Part shown: positions 1 through 8,478 of the stretch, piece by piece
Position numbering within the stretch: position 1 is the stretch's first letter
Layout: every line of letters begins with the position of its first letter
Assembly: GCA_030407315.1 (NCBI GenBank)
Contig: JALQPE010002036.1
Span: 1-60,749 of the forward strand
Reading direction: 5' to 3'
DNA length: 60,749 nt
From: Asparagopsis taxiformis
Lineage: Eukaryota > Rhodophyta > Florideophyceae > Bonnemaisoniales > Bonnemaisoniaceae
The notes under the pieces: generated by a model
Database searches by the model: none
Seen by the model: only the letters and a program-made list of their open reading frames with translations
Told to the model about the DNA's origin: nothing
Translations under genes and position numbers: made by a program

Positions 1-28
1 CGGGCGGTGCAGAATCACTGACTTCAAT

Positions 29-328
29 TGTTGATAAAGTTTGGTCGCTTGCCGAGCGTTTACTGAATCTGCGAGCTACTACATAATGTAATTCTCGCCG
101 AGGTGCGCGGCGGTGCTAAGGACAGCCTGTTCAAGGCTGCTCCAGACAGACTGTCACTGACAGTCTGTCCTAGCAAGCACCCGCTGCCCAATCTGGTACA
201 CGTGGGCTTCTCTATCATATCATCCACACGTGTACACCTATCATAACATTTTCCCTCTGCCATGATGGCAACCCATCTTGGCATTTCTAATTACTAATTG
301 AAACTATGACAAACAAATTGAAACTTCA
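29..328 (-). repeat. copia 3' LTR
   Basis: This 300-bp sequence is repeated with a few indels at 5996-6297. Plus-strand ends are TGTTGATAAAG and AAACTTCA, so the boundaries are TG...CA. Because the element reads on the minus strand this copy is the 3' LTR. A weaker match to the outer flank of the other LTR continues inward to 381. Confidence 0.92.
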
Positions 329-470
329 AAGGCCAGTTACTCCGTAATGGAGTGTCGTATGAGCCCCGGAGAAGTTGCTACCCGACTAATTCGGGCACGC
401 TGAATACGATGAGATAGGTTTCGGAGCGCCTAGAGCACTCTTCTAGGAGAAATCGAGGGTCAAAGTTTTC

Positions 471-1035
471 TCACGGAATTAGGCCTACCAGGCCATTCTC
501 AGTGAGAACACTCCCCCTCTTTGACTGCTCGATGGATGAAATATCTGACACGCCGATCATCTCCCGGAGCTTGATAAATTGAACCGTTGCAGAGGCTTGG
601 TTAACAGATCTACCGCCATATCTGATGTGGGACGTCAGTTCAATCGAACAACGTCTTGAGTAAGCTGTCTCGGACGAAGTGATACCGAATGTCGATGTGT
701 TTGGTACGAGTTCCTGAGGCATGGTTCCTAGCCATCTTGATGGAACCTTGGTTGTCGACATTGATTAGGATCGGATCCGCCGAGCTGCTTCCACAGCCAA
801 ACCCAACAATATTACTCAACCAAATAGCTTCCTTCACCGCAGCGCTGAGAGCCATATATTCAGCTTCGGAGGAGGATTGCGCTACACAGCTCTGTTTGTG
901 AGATTTCCAGCTCACCGCTGCTCCAGCCATCATGAACACGTATCCGCTGGTGGATTTCCGATTGATCGTACAACCACCCCAATCTGAGTCACTATATCCG
1001 ACAGGTGACAGAGGCTTCGATGCCCTGTACAGCAC
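471..1035 (-). pseudogene. copia RNase H and pol C-terminus, frameshifted
   Basis: Two overlapping frames (640-1035, then 471-761) together give the C-terminal RNase H domain of a copia polyprotein. The first carries GYSDSDWGG, the STSGYVF segment, SSSEAEYMAL and TKHIDIRYHFVRD, which are hallmarks of Ty1/copia RNase H with its D, E and D acids. The reading frame then shifts near 650, and the second frame supplies the usual tail that follows IRYHFVRD in this family. The break is consistent with decay of an old copy. It is the most downstream coding part before the 3' LTR. Confidence 0.85.
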
Positions 1036-1507
1036 ACCAAGGCTTCGAGTACCAGAAATGTATCTTAGAACACGCTTGACAGCAACCCAGAGAGATTGGT
1101 TGGAGTCTCCACGAATTGGGCAAGTCTTCCAACAGCAAATGCGATGTCGGGGCGAGTCCCACTGCGAGATACATCAAGCTTCCAATGGCTTTGCGGTATA
1201 ATGTAGAGTCGATGGCCTCTGTTTCAGTATCACTGATAGAAATCTGAGCCTGCATAGGGGTTGCAGCTGCAGAGGCTTGAGTTCTCCATGCCGAATCGTT
1301 CCAATACCTTTCAGCGTACCGAGTTTGATTCAAATGAAGTAGTCCTCTAGGTGAGTCCCTTACGATTTCCAGCCCGAGGCACACTCTAGCTTTCCCACAA
1401 TCTTTCATTTCGAAGCGTCTACTGAACTCAGCCTTCAGCTCGTTCAACATGTCTCTGCTGCTTGAAGCGATAAGGAGGTCATCAACGTAGAGGGCAATGA
1501 CTATCAT
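992..1507 (-). pseudogene. copia reverse transcriptase, C-terminal part
   Basis: The frame contains IVIALYVDDLLIAS, the YVDD catalytic box of Ty1/copia reverse transcriptase, followed by the connection segment (GLEIVRD, LHLNQTRYAERY, YRKAIGSLMYLA). The frame is separated by a shift near 1510-1620 from the N-terminal half of the RT (within 1622-3817) and by another shift near 1000 from RNase H. Before the second shift the protein turns into an unrelated tail after SLMYLAVG, showing where the frame is lost. It is part of the same broken polyprotein as its neighbours. Confidence 0.88.
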
Positions 1508-1621
1508 CTAATCTTTACGATACCTCACATAGAAAACATGGGTCGTACGGAGAACTCTGGAATTCTAGTTCTGAAATGAGAAACTCGTCGATCTTTGCGT
1601 GCCATTGCCTCGGAGCCTGTT

Positions 1622-3817
1622 TTAGTCCATACAAAGCTTTCTGCAGTTTGCAAACATGATTAGGATACTTCGGGTCGACAAGCCCTCCGGTTGTTCCATG
1701 TATATGTCTGTTCGAGGTCTCCGTAGAGGAAAGCTGTCTTGACGTCCATTTGATCGCAATGGAGGTCGTGATGGATAGTGAGAGCGAAGAACATGCGAAT
1801 AGTGCAGAGAACTTGGCAACCGGTGCATATGTTTCAGCATAGTCAACACCGTACTTCTGCTGGAACCCCGAGTTACCAGGCGAGCTTTATGTTTGACCGA
1901 GTGCTCACCAGTTTCACTGACAACATCTTTGCGTTTGAACACCCATTTGGATGAAAGTAGGTTGACAGCTTCACTGCGAGGGACCAAAATCCAGGTGCGG
2001 TTTGTATAAAGGGAATTCATTTCAGACTGAATGGCACCGATCCAAAGTTCTTTCTCCTCCCCCTTGGTCACCTCAGTGAAGGTGAGGAGGTGTTCTGGAG
2101 TAGGATCGGGCGCGGTAGTGACGAGTGCAGTGGTTTTCCACCACTCACTCGGAGGTTTGCGGGTGCGAGACGATTTACGGGGAGCATTGAGTAACGAGGC
2201 ATCTTGACTGTAGGATGGCGTTGGCGGAGGTGATTGAGGTGAAATATGGTCCGAATCTGAACCTGAATGGGAGGAAGAAGAATCATTTCTGGGAGTTCCT
2301 CCATAAGGTTTTTCCCTCATTGGGTCTTGTGAGGTATCTTTTAGACTGACATCCGCTCCAGTAATGTCTAGATGTGACGGTAGTTTCCTCGACCTCGTCT
2401 CCTCGAAAACGACATTGCGAGAGACAACTATTTTCTCATTCGTTAGATCCCACAGTTTATATGCCTTCTGTGATGTTGCATACCCTAGCATGATAGCCTG
2501 AACAGCACGAGAATCGAGCGCTTGGAGATGTGTGTTCGGCAGTTTGTACCAACAAATGCTTCCAAATGTTCGCAGGTGTGCAATGTTTGGCTTCCGCCCA
2601 TACCATAGCTCATATGGAGTGGTTCCAGCGGGGAGAGCACGGCTGGTGAGACGATTTCGAATGTAGGCAGCACAAGAAAGTGCTTCCGCCCAGAACTCCA
2701 ATGGAGTGGAATTGTGGAGAAGCATGGCCCGCATATGTTCCTTAAGGGTGCGATTCATGCGTTCCGCAACTCCGTTTTGTTGGGGAGTGTAGGCACAGGT
2801 AGTTTGACGTTGGATACCCCTGTCTTCAAGGAAAGAGCTGAATTCGTTTGAGAAGTACTCTCCCCCTCCGTCTGAGCGTAGTTGACGAAGTTTGCATCCT
2901 GTTTGAGTTTCAGTGAGGCGCAGAAATCGTTGGAATGCATCGAAACAATCCGACTTACGGTGGAGCGGATACAGAGTTAGCCAGCGAGACTTATCATCGA
3001 TGAAGGTCACGAAGTATCGAGCTCCCCCTTTCGAACGTATTTCCATTGGCCCTGCCAGATCTGTGTGGATCAGTTGGAGAAGCTCGGAGGCTCTTGTCTC
3101 GGAGAATTTTGGGATAGCAGCACGAGGCATTTTACCAGTAACACACCCTTCACATAGATTTTCAGGTGGGGACTGCTCAGGTTTGATTCGGAGTCCTTTG
3201 ACCGCTGATGTCTTTGCCATACGAGAGATTCCGTTTTTGTGAACATGCCCAAGTCGCTCATGCCACAGCTGCAGTGACGCGATGCAAGCTAACTCAAAGG
3301 GATGTTGTTTATTTCTGGAGGGCATGTAGAGGTCAATTGCATAGAGCCCGTGGCGTCTGTGGCCAGTAGCTATTGATTCCCCGTTTTGGGTTAAGAGGAC
3401 TGCATTGTTCGTGAACTGAACTCCAATTCCTCGAGCCGTGAGAGTACTTACGGATATGAGTGAGAATACGAAGGAGGGGACGTGGAGAACGTCCTGGAGA
3501 ATGCAGATTCTTGCCTTCCCATTGACAAGGAGTGACAGTTTGACATCGCCACATCCTACTGCTACAGAAGTGGATTTGTCTCCGAGAATCACTTGGAACG
3601 GAGTCACGGAACGGTACGAGACAAACATTGAGCGATCGAAGGTCATGTGTGAGGTAGCAGCGGAGTCAATATACCATGTAGATGTGATTTGTACCGACTT
3701 AGCTGAATCTGAACAGGCTGACAAAAGGCAGACGTACTCCTTTTCTTCATCATTGCTCGGTTCAGTCTCAGTGGCTACGGCTGCCATAGAGCCAATATTC
3801 CCCTGTGCCAGAGACAA
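1622..3817 (-). pseudogene. copia protease-integrase-RT N-terminus
   Basis: This 731-codon frame holds, in order: an aspartic protease (WYIDSAATSHM near residue 50, DSA in place of the more usual DSG), the gag-pre-integrase zinc region (LWHERLGHVHKNG and C..C near 184-225), and the integrase core with its three acids in HTDLAGP (about 250), RSDGGGEY (about 313) and NGVAERMN (about 349). The start of reverse transcriptase follows (SSKWVFKRK, about 640). The RT is lost by a frameshift close to 1850, after KHKARLVTRG, so the catalytic YVDD lies in another frame downstream. Apart from this the integrase looks complete. The copia assignment is secure; activity is unlikely. Confidence 0.92.
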
Positions 3818-3880
3818 GTTCGGAGAACTGCTTGGTTTATTATTCGAACGGGAGCGAGATGGTCTTCCATACTTCTGCCA

Positions 3881-3940
3881 GCAATATCATATTGCCGAAC
3901 AAATCACACCGAGCCATGATGGCTCGGTGTGATTTGTTCG
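3881..3940. repeat. Two abutting palindromes inserted in gag
   Basis: 3881-3895 is a 15-bp palindrome (GCAATAT c ATATTGC). It touches with no gap a 45-bp palindrome at 3896-3940 with perfect 22-nt arms around a single g at 3918. In the gag frame the native sequence appears to be interrupted between 3887 and 3919. The inserted 31 nt are an inverted copy of the flank on each side. Confidence 0.9.
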
Positions 3941-4621
3941 ACCGCAATGGGTACACTTCTTCCGGTTGTTCCCAAACTGTTTTCCAGACTTGGAAAGTAG
4001 AGCGGCTGTGTCTGTTGAGGAACTTCCCGGTTTTAAAATAGCTGCCCTGAGTTCTTCCTGAAGGAGGAGACTGCGAACTTTGTCGAATGTGAAGGTAGGA
4101 TCTTCATCTCCAATTGCATCAAGAGCGGTTATCAGCGTCTGGAAGGAAGATGGGAGGCCATTGAGAACAGCCATAGCCATTTCTTTATCATCAATGTCGA
4201 CGCCCATTGCTGATAGTACCGTTGCCATTTGTCGAACACGGTTGATGTATACGAGCATCTGTTCACCTGGCTTCATAGTCGCTGTGTAAAAGTCGCGCCT
4301 TGCAGCGAGTTTGTTTAGGAGAGTGTGCCTTTGATGCACGTTGCAGATCTCTTGCCACATTTCTAAGGCAGTCGTGGTGTGTGCAACATTTTTGAGCATT
4401 TCATCCGACAAGGTAATTCCGATGGCCATTCGAGCTGACTTGTCTTTGCGGAGCCATTTTAAGAGCTCTTCTTGGTCTGTCGGACGTCTAGGGCGAAGAT
4501 TAGGATCAATCATGTCGTCCACCTCGCGGTGGCCAAGGATGAGTTCCATCTTCTGCGTCCATGAGTGGAAGTTTGAATAATCCAGCTTCTCGATGCGGAT
4601 GCCGGAAGTATTACTCTCCAT
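3887..4621 (-). pseudogene. copia gag (UBN2-type), broken at zinc knuckle
   Basis: The start ATG is at 4621. The protein begins with the typical copia gag signature KLDYSNFHSWTQKMELIL and continues as a UBN2-type capsid domain (LAARRDFYTATMKPGEQM, DDKEMAMAVLNGLP). At the C-terminus the zinc knuckle starts CTHCGRTNHTEP, but the last cysteine is missing because two abutting palindromes (3881-3895 and 3896-3940) interrupt the frame. Beyond them the expected CWQKYG continues in another frame and runs on into the protease frame. The insertion is 31 nt, so it shifts the frame. Otherwise the gag is well preserved, suggesting the insertion is recent relative to the element. Confidence 0.9.
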
Positions 4622-4806
4622 GGCTCTGCAGTAAGTCTTATCTGTTCGACCCTTCCCAAGTGGACAACCGATAGTCGTCGAGGACCAAGCTGGGATCTAT
4701 AGGATAGAGACTGTCTAGCTAAGAGCGAAGTGGATGGAGAACAAGAAAGCAAGGTTTAACGATACGAAATCAGCTAGATTTCTAGTGTCTAGAGGAGAGG
4801 GAGAAA

Positions 4807-5226
4807 CTACTTATCGGAGGAAGAAGAAGCTTTGGAAGCTTTGGTGATTTCCAGGGCCTTCGCAATACTGCGATGGCGGTTGCCTCGAAGATGGTTGTCG
4901 AACTCACTCTGAGTCCGGACGATGACACCACAGGGCCTGCAAACTTTTAGAGGACCCTCCTTGAGGCGCTCGATGGTTTTCTTGTGTCTGGATCCGTTGA
5001 GATGAGCAGCTCTGGACTCAGCGGAATTGAGATATACGTTGCAGTGAGAGCACCTGGAACGGTTTGCAGCCTTGTGAGCGGCGTATTTCTTCTTATTGTC
5101 CCTTCTTTCGGCGATGCTATACGCCTTTCGGAAAACACGGTCGCGAAGAGACTCACCGTCGCGTCGAAGCCTCGGAGCTGGCTGCTCGTTATTCGGCTCG
5201 ATGCGATCCTCGTCACTACTAGACAC
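4807..5226 (-). CDS. Two-finger U1/matrin-type zinc-finger protein in copia leader
   Basis: The 139-codon frame lies between the copia primer site and gag, on the same strand. It encodes a basic protein with two C2H2 fingers of the U1-like type: CSHCNVYLNSAESRAAH then H (C-x2-C-x12-H-x5-H) and CRPCGVIVRTQSEFDNH then H with the same spacing. The longer inter-histidine gap is typical of U1C/matrin-like RNA or dsRNA binding fingers. There is no ATG at the start; the frame is preceded by a pyrimidine-rich stretch ending CCATAG, which looks like a 3' splice site, so this may be a second exon. Copia elements do not normally carry such a gene. It could be a captured host exon or a lineage-specific accessory gene. 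Confidence 0.6.
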   Translation of the reverse strand: MSSSDEDRIEPNNEQPAPRLRRDGESLRDRVFRKAYSIAERRDNKKKYAAHKAANRSRCSHCNVYLNSAESRAAHLNGSRHKKTIERLKEGPLKVCRPCGVIVRTQSEFDNHLRGNRHRSIAKALEITKASKASSSSDK

Positions 5227-5494
5227 TATGGAGATAGAGAGAGAGAAGAGGTTAGCAGTTATACCGATCAGGACTAAGGTCTAAACCTTGAAATTGACCG
5301 AAAGATGAAAGGTATAACTTACTTTTGAAGATGAATGAGTAGGTTAACCAATGCAGAAGTTTATTACTGTGTGACTTATTAATGCTATACCGATCAGGAC
5401 AAGGTTGCTGACTTACAAGAGCAGAACCGAGTTGAGAAAGGTATAGACAAGTCTTTTATTAGGAGCAGTCGATTCCAGTATGTTGGCCTTAAGT

Positions 5495-5570
5495 GGGCCA
5501 GTAGCTCAGCGGTTAAGACGTGCTGTGCAGCGCAGAATCTCGCGGTCGTGCGTTCGAGTCCCAGCGAGAG
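5495..5570 (+). other. tRNA-like sequence, probably a tRNA pseudogene or SINE head
   Basis: The sequence has a perfect internal polymerase III A box (TAGCTCAGCGG, 5502-5512) and a near-perfect B box (CGTTCGAGTCC, 5551-5561) at tRNA spacing. A proper cloverleaf does not form: the T stem has two mismatched pairs of five and the acceptor ends do not pair, so I do not call a functional tRNA. It lies antisense inside the leader of the copia element. A 15-bp direct repeat (TATACCGATCAGGAC) occurs at about 5260 and 5386, just outside it. Confidence 0.5.
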
Positions 5571-5976
5571 CGGGAAGAAATTTTTGTATTTGGCGCGAGA
5601 TAGCTCCAGCGAATGATCCGATGTGTTCCAAGAGATGTCACTTGATGACAGAATTTTTGTGTCACGATGGCAGTAGATGTTGTCACTGTGACAGTCAGAG
5701 GACACGATGGTACGCCGAGCGTCAGCGAGACGGACGCCGGGTGGCGAGGCGAGACGTGGCGAGGCGCCGCGCGAGGCGAGACCCGGCGCCGCAGGAGGGA
5801 GCGCGACGAACGCGACGCGCAGGCGAGCGAAAGCGCACGGAGGCGCAGAACGGGAGCAGGAGGACGCGCAGCAAAGAAGACAAAACGAGAAGAAACAAGG
5901 CGAGAAAGGTAAGAGACACGCCGACGCGAAAGAGAGACTCACCGCAGCGCTAGAGAATAAGAAACGACCCGAGCGA

Positions 5977-5995
5977 GCGCACTGGGTCCATAACC
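5977..5995 (-). promoter_or_regulatory. copia primer-binding site (half-tRNA iMet type)
   Basis: Directly inside the 5' LTR the minus strand reads GGTTATGGACCCAGTGCGC. The plus strand is therefore GCGCACTGGGTCCATAACC, very like the anticodon stem-loop of eukaryotic initiator tRNA-Met (CTGGGCCCATAACC). Drosophila copia uses the same internal iMet fragment as primer rather than the tRNA 3' end. There is no TGG-type primer site here. Confidence 0.72.
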
Positions 5996-6297
5996 TGTTG
6001 ATAAAGTTTGGTCGCTTGCCGAGCGTTTACTGAATCTGCGAGCTCACTACATAATTTGTATTCTCGCCGAGGTGCGCCGGCGGTGCTAAGGACAGCCTGT
6101 TCAAGGCTGCTCCAGACAGACTGTCACTGACAGTCTGTCCTAGCAAGCACCCGCTGCCAATCTGGTACACGTGGGCTTCTCTATCATATCATCCACACGT
6201 GTACACCTATCATAACATTTTCCCTCTGCCATGATGGCAACCCATCTTGGCATTTCTAATTACTAATTGAAACTATGACAAACAAATTGAAACTTCA
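5996..6297 (-). repeat. copia 5' LTR
   Basis: This 302-bp copy matches 29-328 with only small differences and has the same TG...CA ends. On the minus strand it is the 5' LTR and abuts the primer-binding site at 5995. Confidence 0.92.
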
Positions 6298-6350
6298 GAC
6301 GCTATTATCTCCATGAAGAAAGGTCGTAGAAGCTTCGGAGAAGTTGCTAC
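6298..6350 (-). repeat. Diverged extension of LTR homology outside the 5' LTR
   Basis: Outside the LTR, exactly 38 nt away, the 15-mer CGGAGAAGTTGCTAC (6336-6350) repeats the 15-mer at 367-381, which lies 38 nt inside the other LTR. The intervening 38 nt are weakly alike. This is either a diverged end of a longer LTR or the remnant 3' interior of another copia copy sharing this LTR. Confidence 0.55.
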
Positions 6351-7021
6351 GTTTTCTTCAACTCATCAACGCGATGCGGCCTGACCACCCTGGACACGAC
6401 TGCCGGAGGAGAAACATCCAGGGGGGAAATGAAGACTGGAATGTTTCGGCAGCTCTCCGGACTTATGTCGTAGTCCACATCCACCGGGATGGGCACTGTG
6501 CCAGGGTAGGCCAGCCTGGTGCTGCGGAGAGGCTTGTTCGGTACGATGTCACGAGCGTTGTGATCATCGACCTTCTCCGCATCCTCTGCCAAGTCGCTGC
6601 CGGACGCGATGATCATGTCCGGAGCAGGCGAGCTGGGCAGAGGAGCACCAGATCCCTCGACGGCTGGCGCCGCTTCGGCAGATTGAGCCGGAAGCGGAGT
6701 TGCGGGAACGCCAGCGTCGATTGTCGGGACAACCGCGGGATCGGAAGCGGAAGGGGGGGAGGGGACGGGCTTAGGTGCTGGGCTGAGCTGGGTCAGCGCT
6801 GCAGCAGCTTCGCAAACGTCCATGGGGACAGGGGGGGCCAGAGAAGGAGAAGGAGAGGGAGAAGGAGTGGGAGAAAGAGTGGGAGAATCGTTGTCACGGC
6901 GGCTGGCAGAGCGCACCTGGCGGTCGAAAGCGTTGGGGGATTGTTGAGCCATTGTTTTGATGAGTGATTGACAAACGAAGAGTGAAAGATTGAGAAAGAG
7001 AGAAGAAGATCTGAACGACAA
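6351..7021 (-). pseudogene. ParB-like gene, 5' fragment cut off at copia element
   Basis: The frame gives about 220 residues. A second methionine starts MAQQSPNAFD, followed by a proline/serine-rich low-complexity region, then VFISPLDVSPPAVVSRVVRPHRVDELKK. The last segment matches the N-terminal part of the ParB-like protein at 9762-11729 (RKVKFPTVTSRLVRPGRVNEL). The alignment stops where the copia-related sequence begins, so the ParB core with its DG.HR motif is missing. I call it a truncated member of the ParB-like family found three more times in this window. The plus-strand frame in the same place is arginine-rich shadow and is not a gene. Confidence 0.62.
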
Positions 7022-7150
7022 GCTGTTTTGCTGCGTAAGCTGAGTAAGATAGGCGAAACTTAGAGATCTGACATATTCCTATTAGTATACACCCTGGTAA
7101 TGATATTCAGCGGTTGACCAATCCGAACCTTCCACATCACTTTTCGTTGT

Positions 7151-7484
7151 ACGACAATTACAGCTCAGGCAGTTTACCAAGGATCCTTACAGCAAAGCCA
7201 TCGTTACGATGACTTTGCTGTAAGGAAACGTTTCATTACAGAGGCCAGGAATTTTTTACCGGGTAAAGAAATCATGGCCACTGTAATGTTTTGTTTCCTG
7301 ACAGCAAAGTCATCGTTACGATGACTTTGCTGTAAGAAAACGTTTTCATTACAGCGGCCAGGAATTTTTTTACCGGGTAAAGAAATCATGGCCACTGTAA
7401 TGAAACCTTTCCTTACAGCAAAGTCATCGTAACGATGACTTTGCTGTAAGCATCCCTGGTAAACTGCTCCATCTGTAAGCCGTT
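7151..7484. repeat. Palindrome array A (P1/P2 modules, MITE-like)
   Basis: Three copies of palindrome P1 (half-site TTACAGCAAAGTCATCG followed by TTA and its inverse; 7186-7225, 7299-7336, 7411-7450) alternate with two copies of palindrome P2 (CATTACAG.GGCCA ... TGGCCACTGTAATG around ACCGGGTAAA; 7234-7288 and 7347-7402). The period is about 112 bp. The whole block is itself bounded by inverted repeats (CAGTTTACCA... and ...TGGTAAACTG). Every module ends in TTACAG/CTGTAA. Confidence 0.93.
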
Positions 7485-8020
7485 GGTCTCAACCCTCGCT
7501 CTCGTTTCTGTTGTCCTCCTTCATCATCTCCACCTACCTTCCCCCTACACACCACGTCTCTAATGTCACTCTGCCCACCCTTTGGTGCATGAAATATTTT
7601 CTTACCACTGCCATAGTCTACACATACTGCTGCCTTCATACCTCTGCATGCCTACCCTTCAATCTTTCTTCCATCTTTCTCTACCGTGCTAGGCTTAGAC
7701 CATGCTCTGTGCACATCTGACTTACTTAATATCATTGTATAGTTAGAAACTAGAATAATAATTACATCACTAGAGTACACTGCAAATGTTAGTAACTATG
7801 GTTGGTGTGGTACACAACACCCTACCTCCTTCATGAGTAAACTTTGCGCACAGAACCGTTCAATACCAGGTAGTGCAGCCAGCGCAAACCAGGCTTGCAC
7901 GACGCAGAGTGCTCCCCAGAGCCGTCAACAGCCGTCCAAACCATCGTTGTACGATGTTCCCGGCTCCACACTTCCCTTCACACCCTTCCCAGGGTGGGAG
8001 ACGGACGAAACTCCCAACCG
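7485..8020. other. Spacer between arrays A and B, no gene seen
   Basis: About 535 bp of C/T-rich plus strand with no coding signal I trust. It separates two related palindrome arrays. Confidence 0.5.
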
Positions 8021-8260
8021 CTTACAGCCGAAGCCGTTTACCCGGGATGCTTACAGCAAAGTCATCGTTACGATGACTTTGCTGTAAGGAAAGGTTTGAT
8101 TACAGTGGTGAGAAAATTCTACCGGGTAAAAAAATCAGCAAGAATTTTTTACCCGGTAAAAAATTGTGGCCGCTGTAATGATTTGATTTCTTACAGCAAA
8201 GTCATCGTAACGATGACTTTGCTGTCAGCACCCCAGCGAAACTGCATCATCTGTAAGCCT
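8021..8260. repeat. Palindrome array B (P1-P2-P1)
   Basis: Two P1 palindromes (8050-8088 and 8190-8226) flank one P2-like palindrome (8099-8180, containing both ACCGGGTAAA and ACCCGGTAAA). The outer ends are inverted CTTACAG/CTGTAAG. The array lies just downstream (minus sense) of the dioxygenase gene and is a diverged relative of array A. Confidence 0.92.
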
Positions 8261-8478
8261 TCCTCACCTCAATGTTGCAACCAAAGACGACTGCGATATT
8301 ACCTTGTTCTATTCTAGTAGTGCCCACCATAGTTTCCTCCCCTTCTCATATTAAATTGAGTATTGTATATCTCCTGACCCGTCTACATACGCAAACGTCA
8401 TGTACTAGCCTAACTTTCATCGTTTACTTGAAGGCGGCCTTGATGCCTGCCATAGAATGCTATTAAGAACTAATTTCA

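Larger units (their letters stand above)
29..6297 (-). mobile_element. Degenerate Ty1/copia LTR retrotransposon
   Basis: The element is bounded by two near-identical 300-302 bp LTRs (29-328 and 5996-6297) that start TG and end CA. Read on the minus strand the order is 5' LTR, primer site, zinc-finger frame, gag, protease, integrase, reverse transcriptase, RNase H, 3' LTR. Integrase before reverse transcriptase is the Ty1/copia order. At least four frame breaks (around 3900, 1850, 1000 and 650) mean it cannot make a full polyprotein without repair or recoding. I see no convincing target-site duplication (TCAAT on the left, GACGC on the right) and no purine-rich tract beside the 3' LTR, so an end may be rearranged. 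It joins directly onto a truncated ParB-like gene at its right side. Confidence 0.93.

Noticed and set aside
5495..5570. Functional tRNA gene
   Set aside because: T stem and acceptor stem do not pair properly; kept only as tRNA-like.
5394..5953. Several frames of 80-180 codons on both strands
   Set aside because: Composition-driven (Arg/Ala or Ser/Leu) in the GC-rich copia leader; no motifs.
29..6297. Intact copia with programmed frameshifts
   Set aside because: At least four breaks, one a clear inverted-duplication insertion in gag, indicate decay rather than recoding.
6344..6967. Plus-strand 207-residue frame
   Set aside because: Arg/Gly-rich shadow of the low-complexity ParB-like N-terminus on the other strand.
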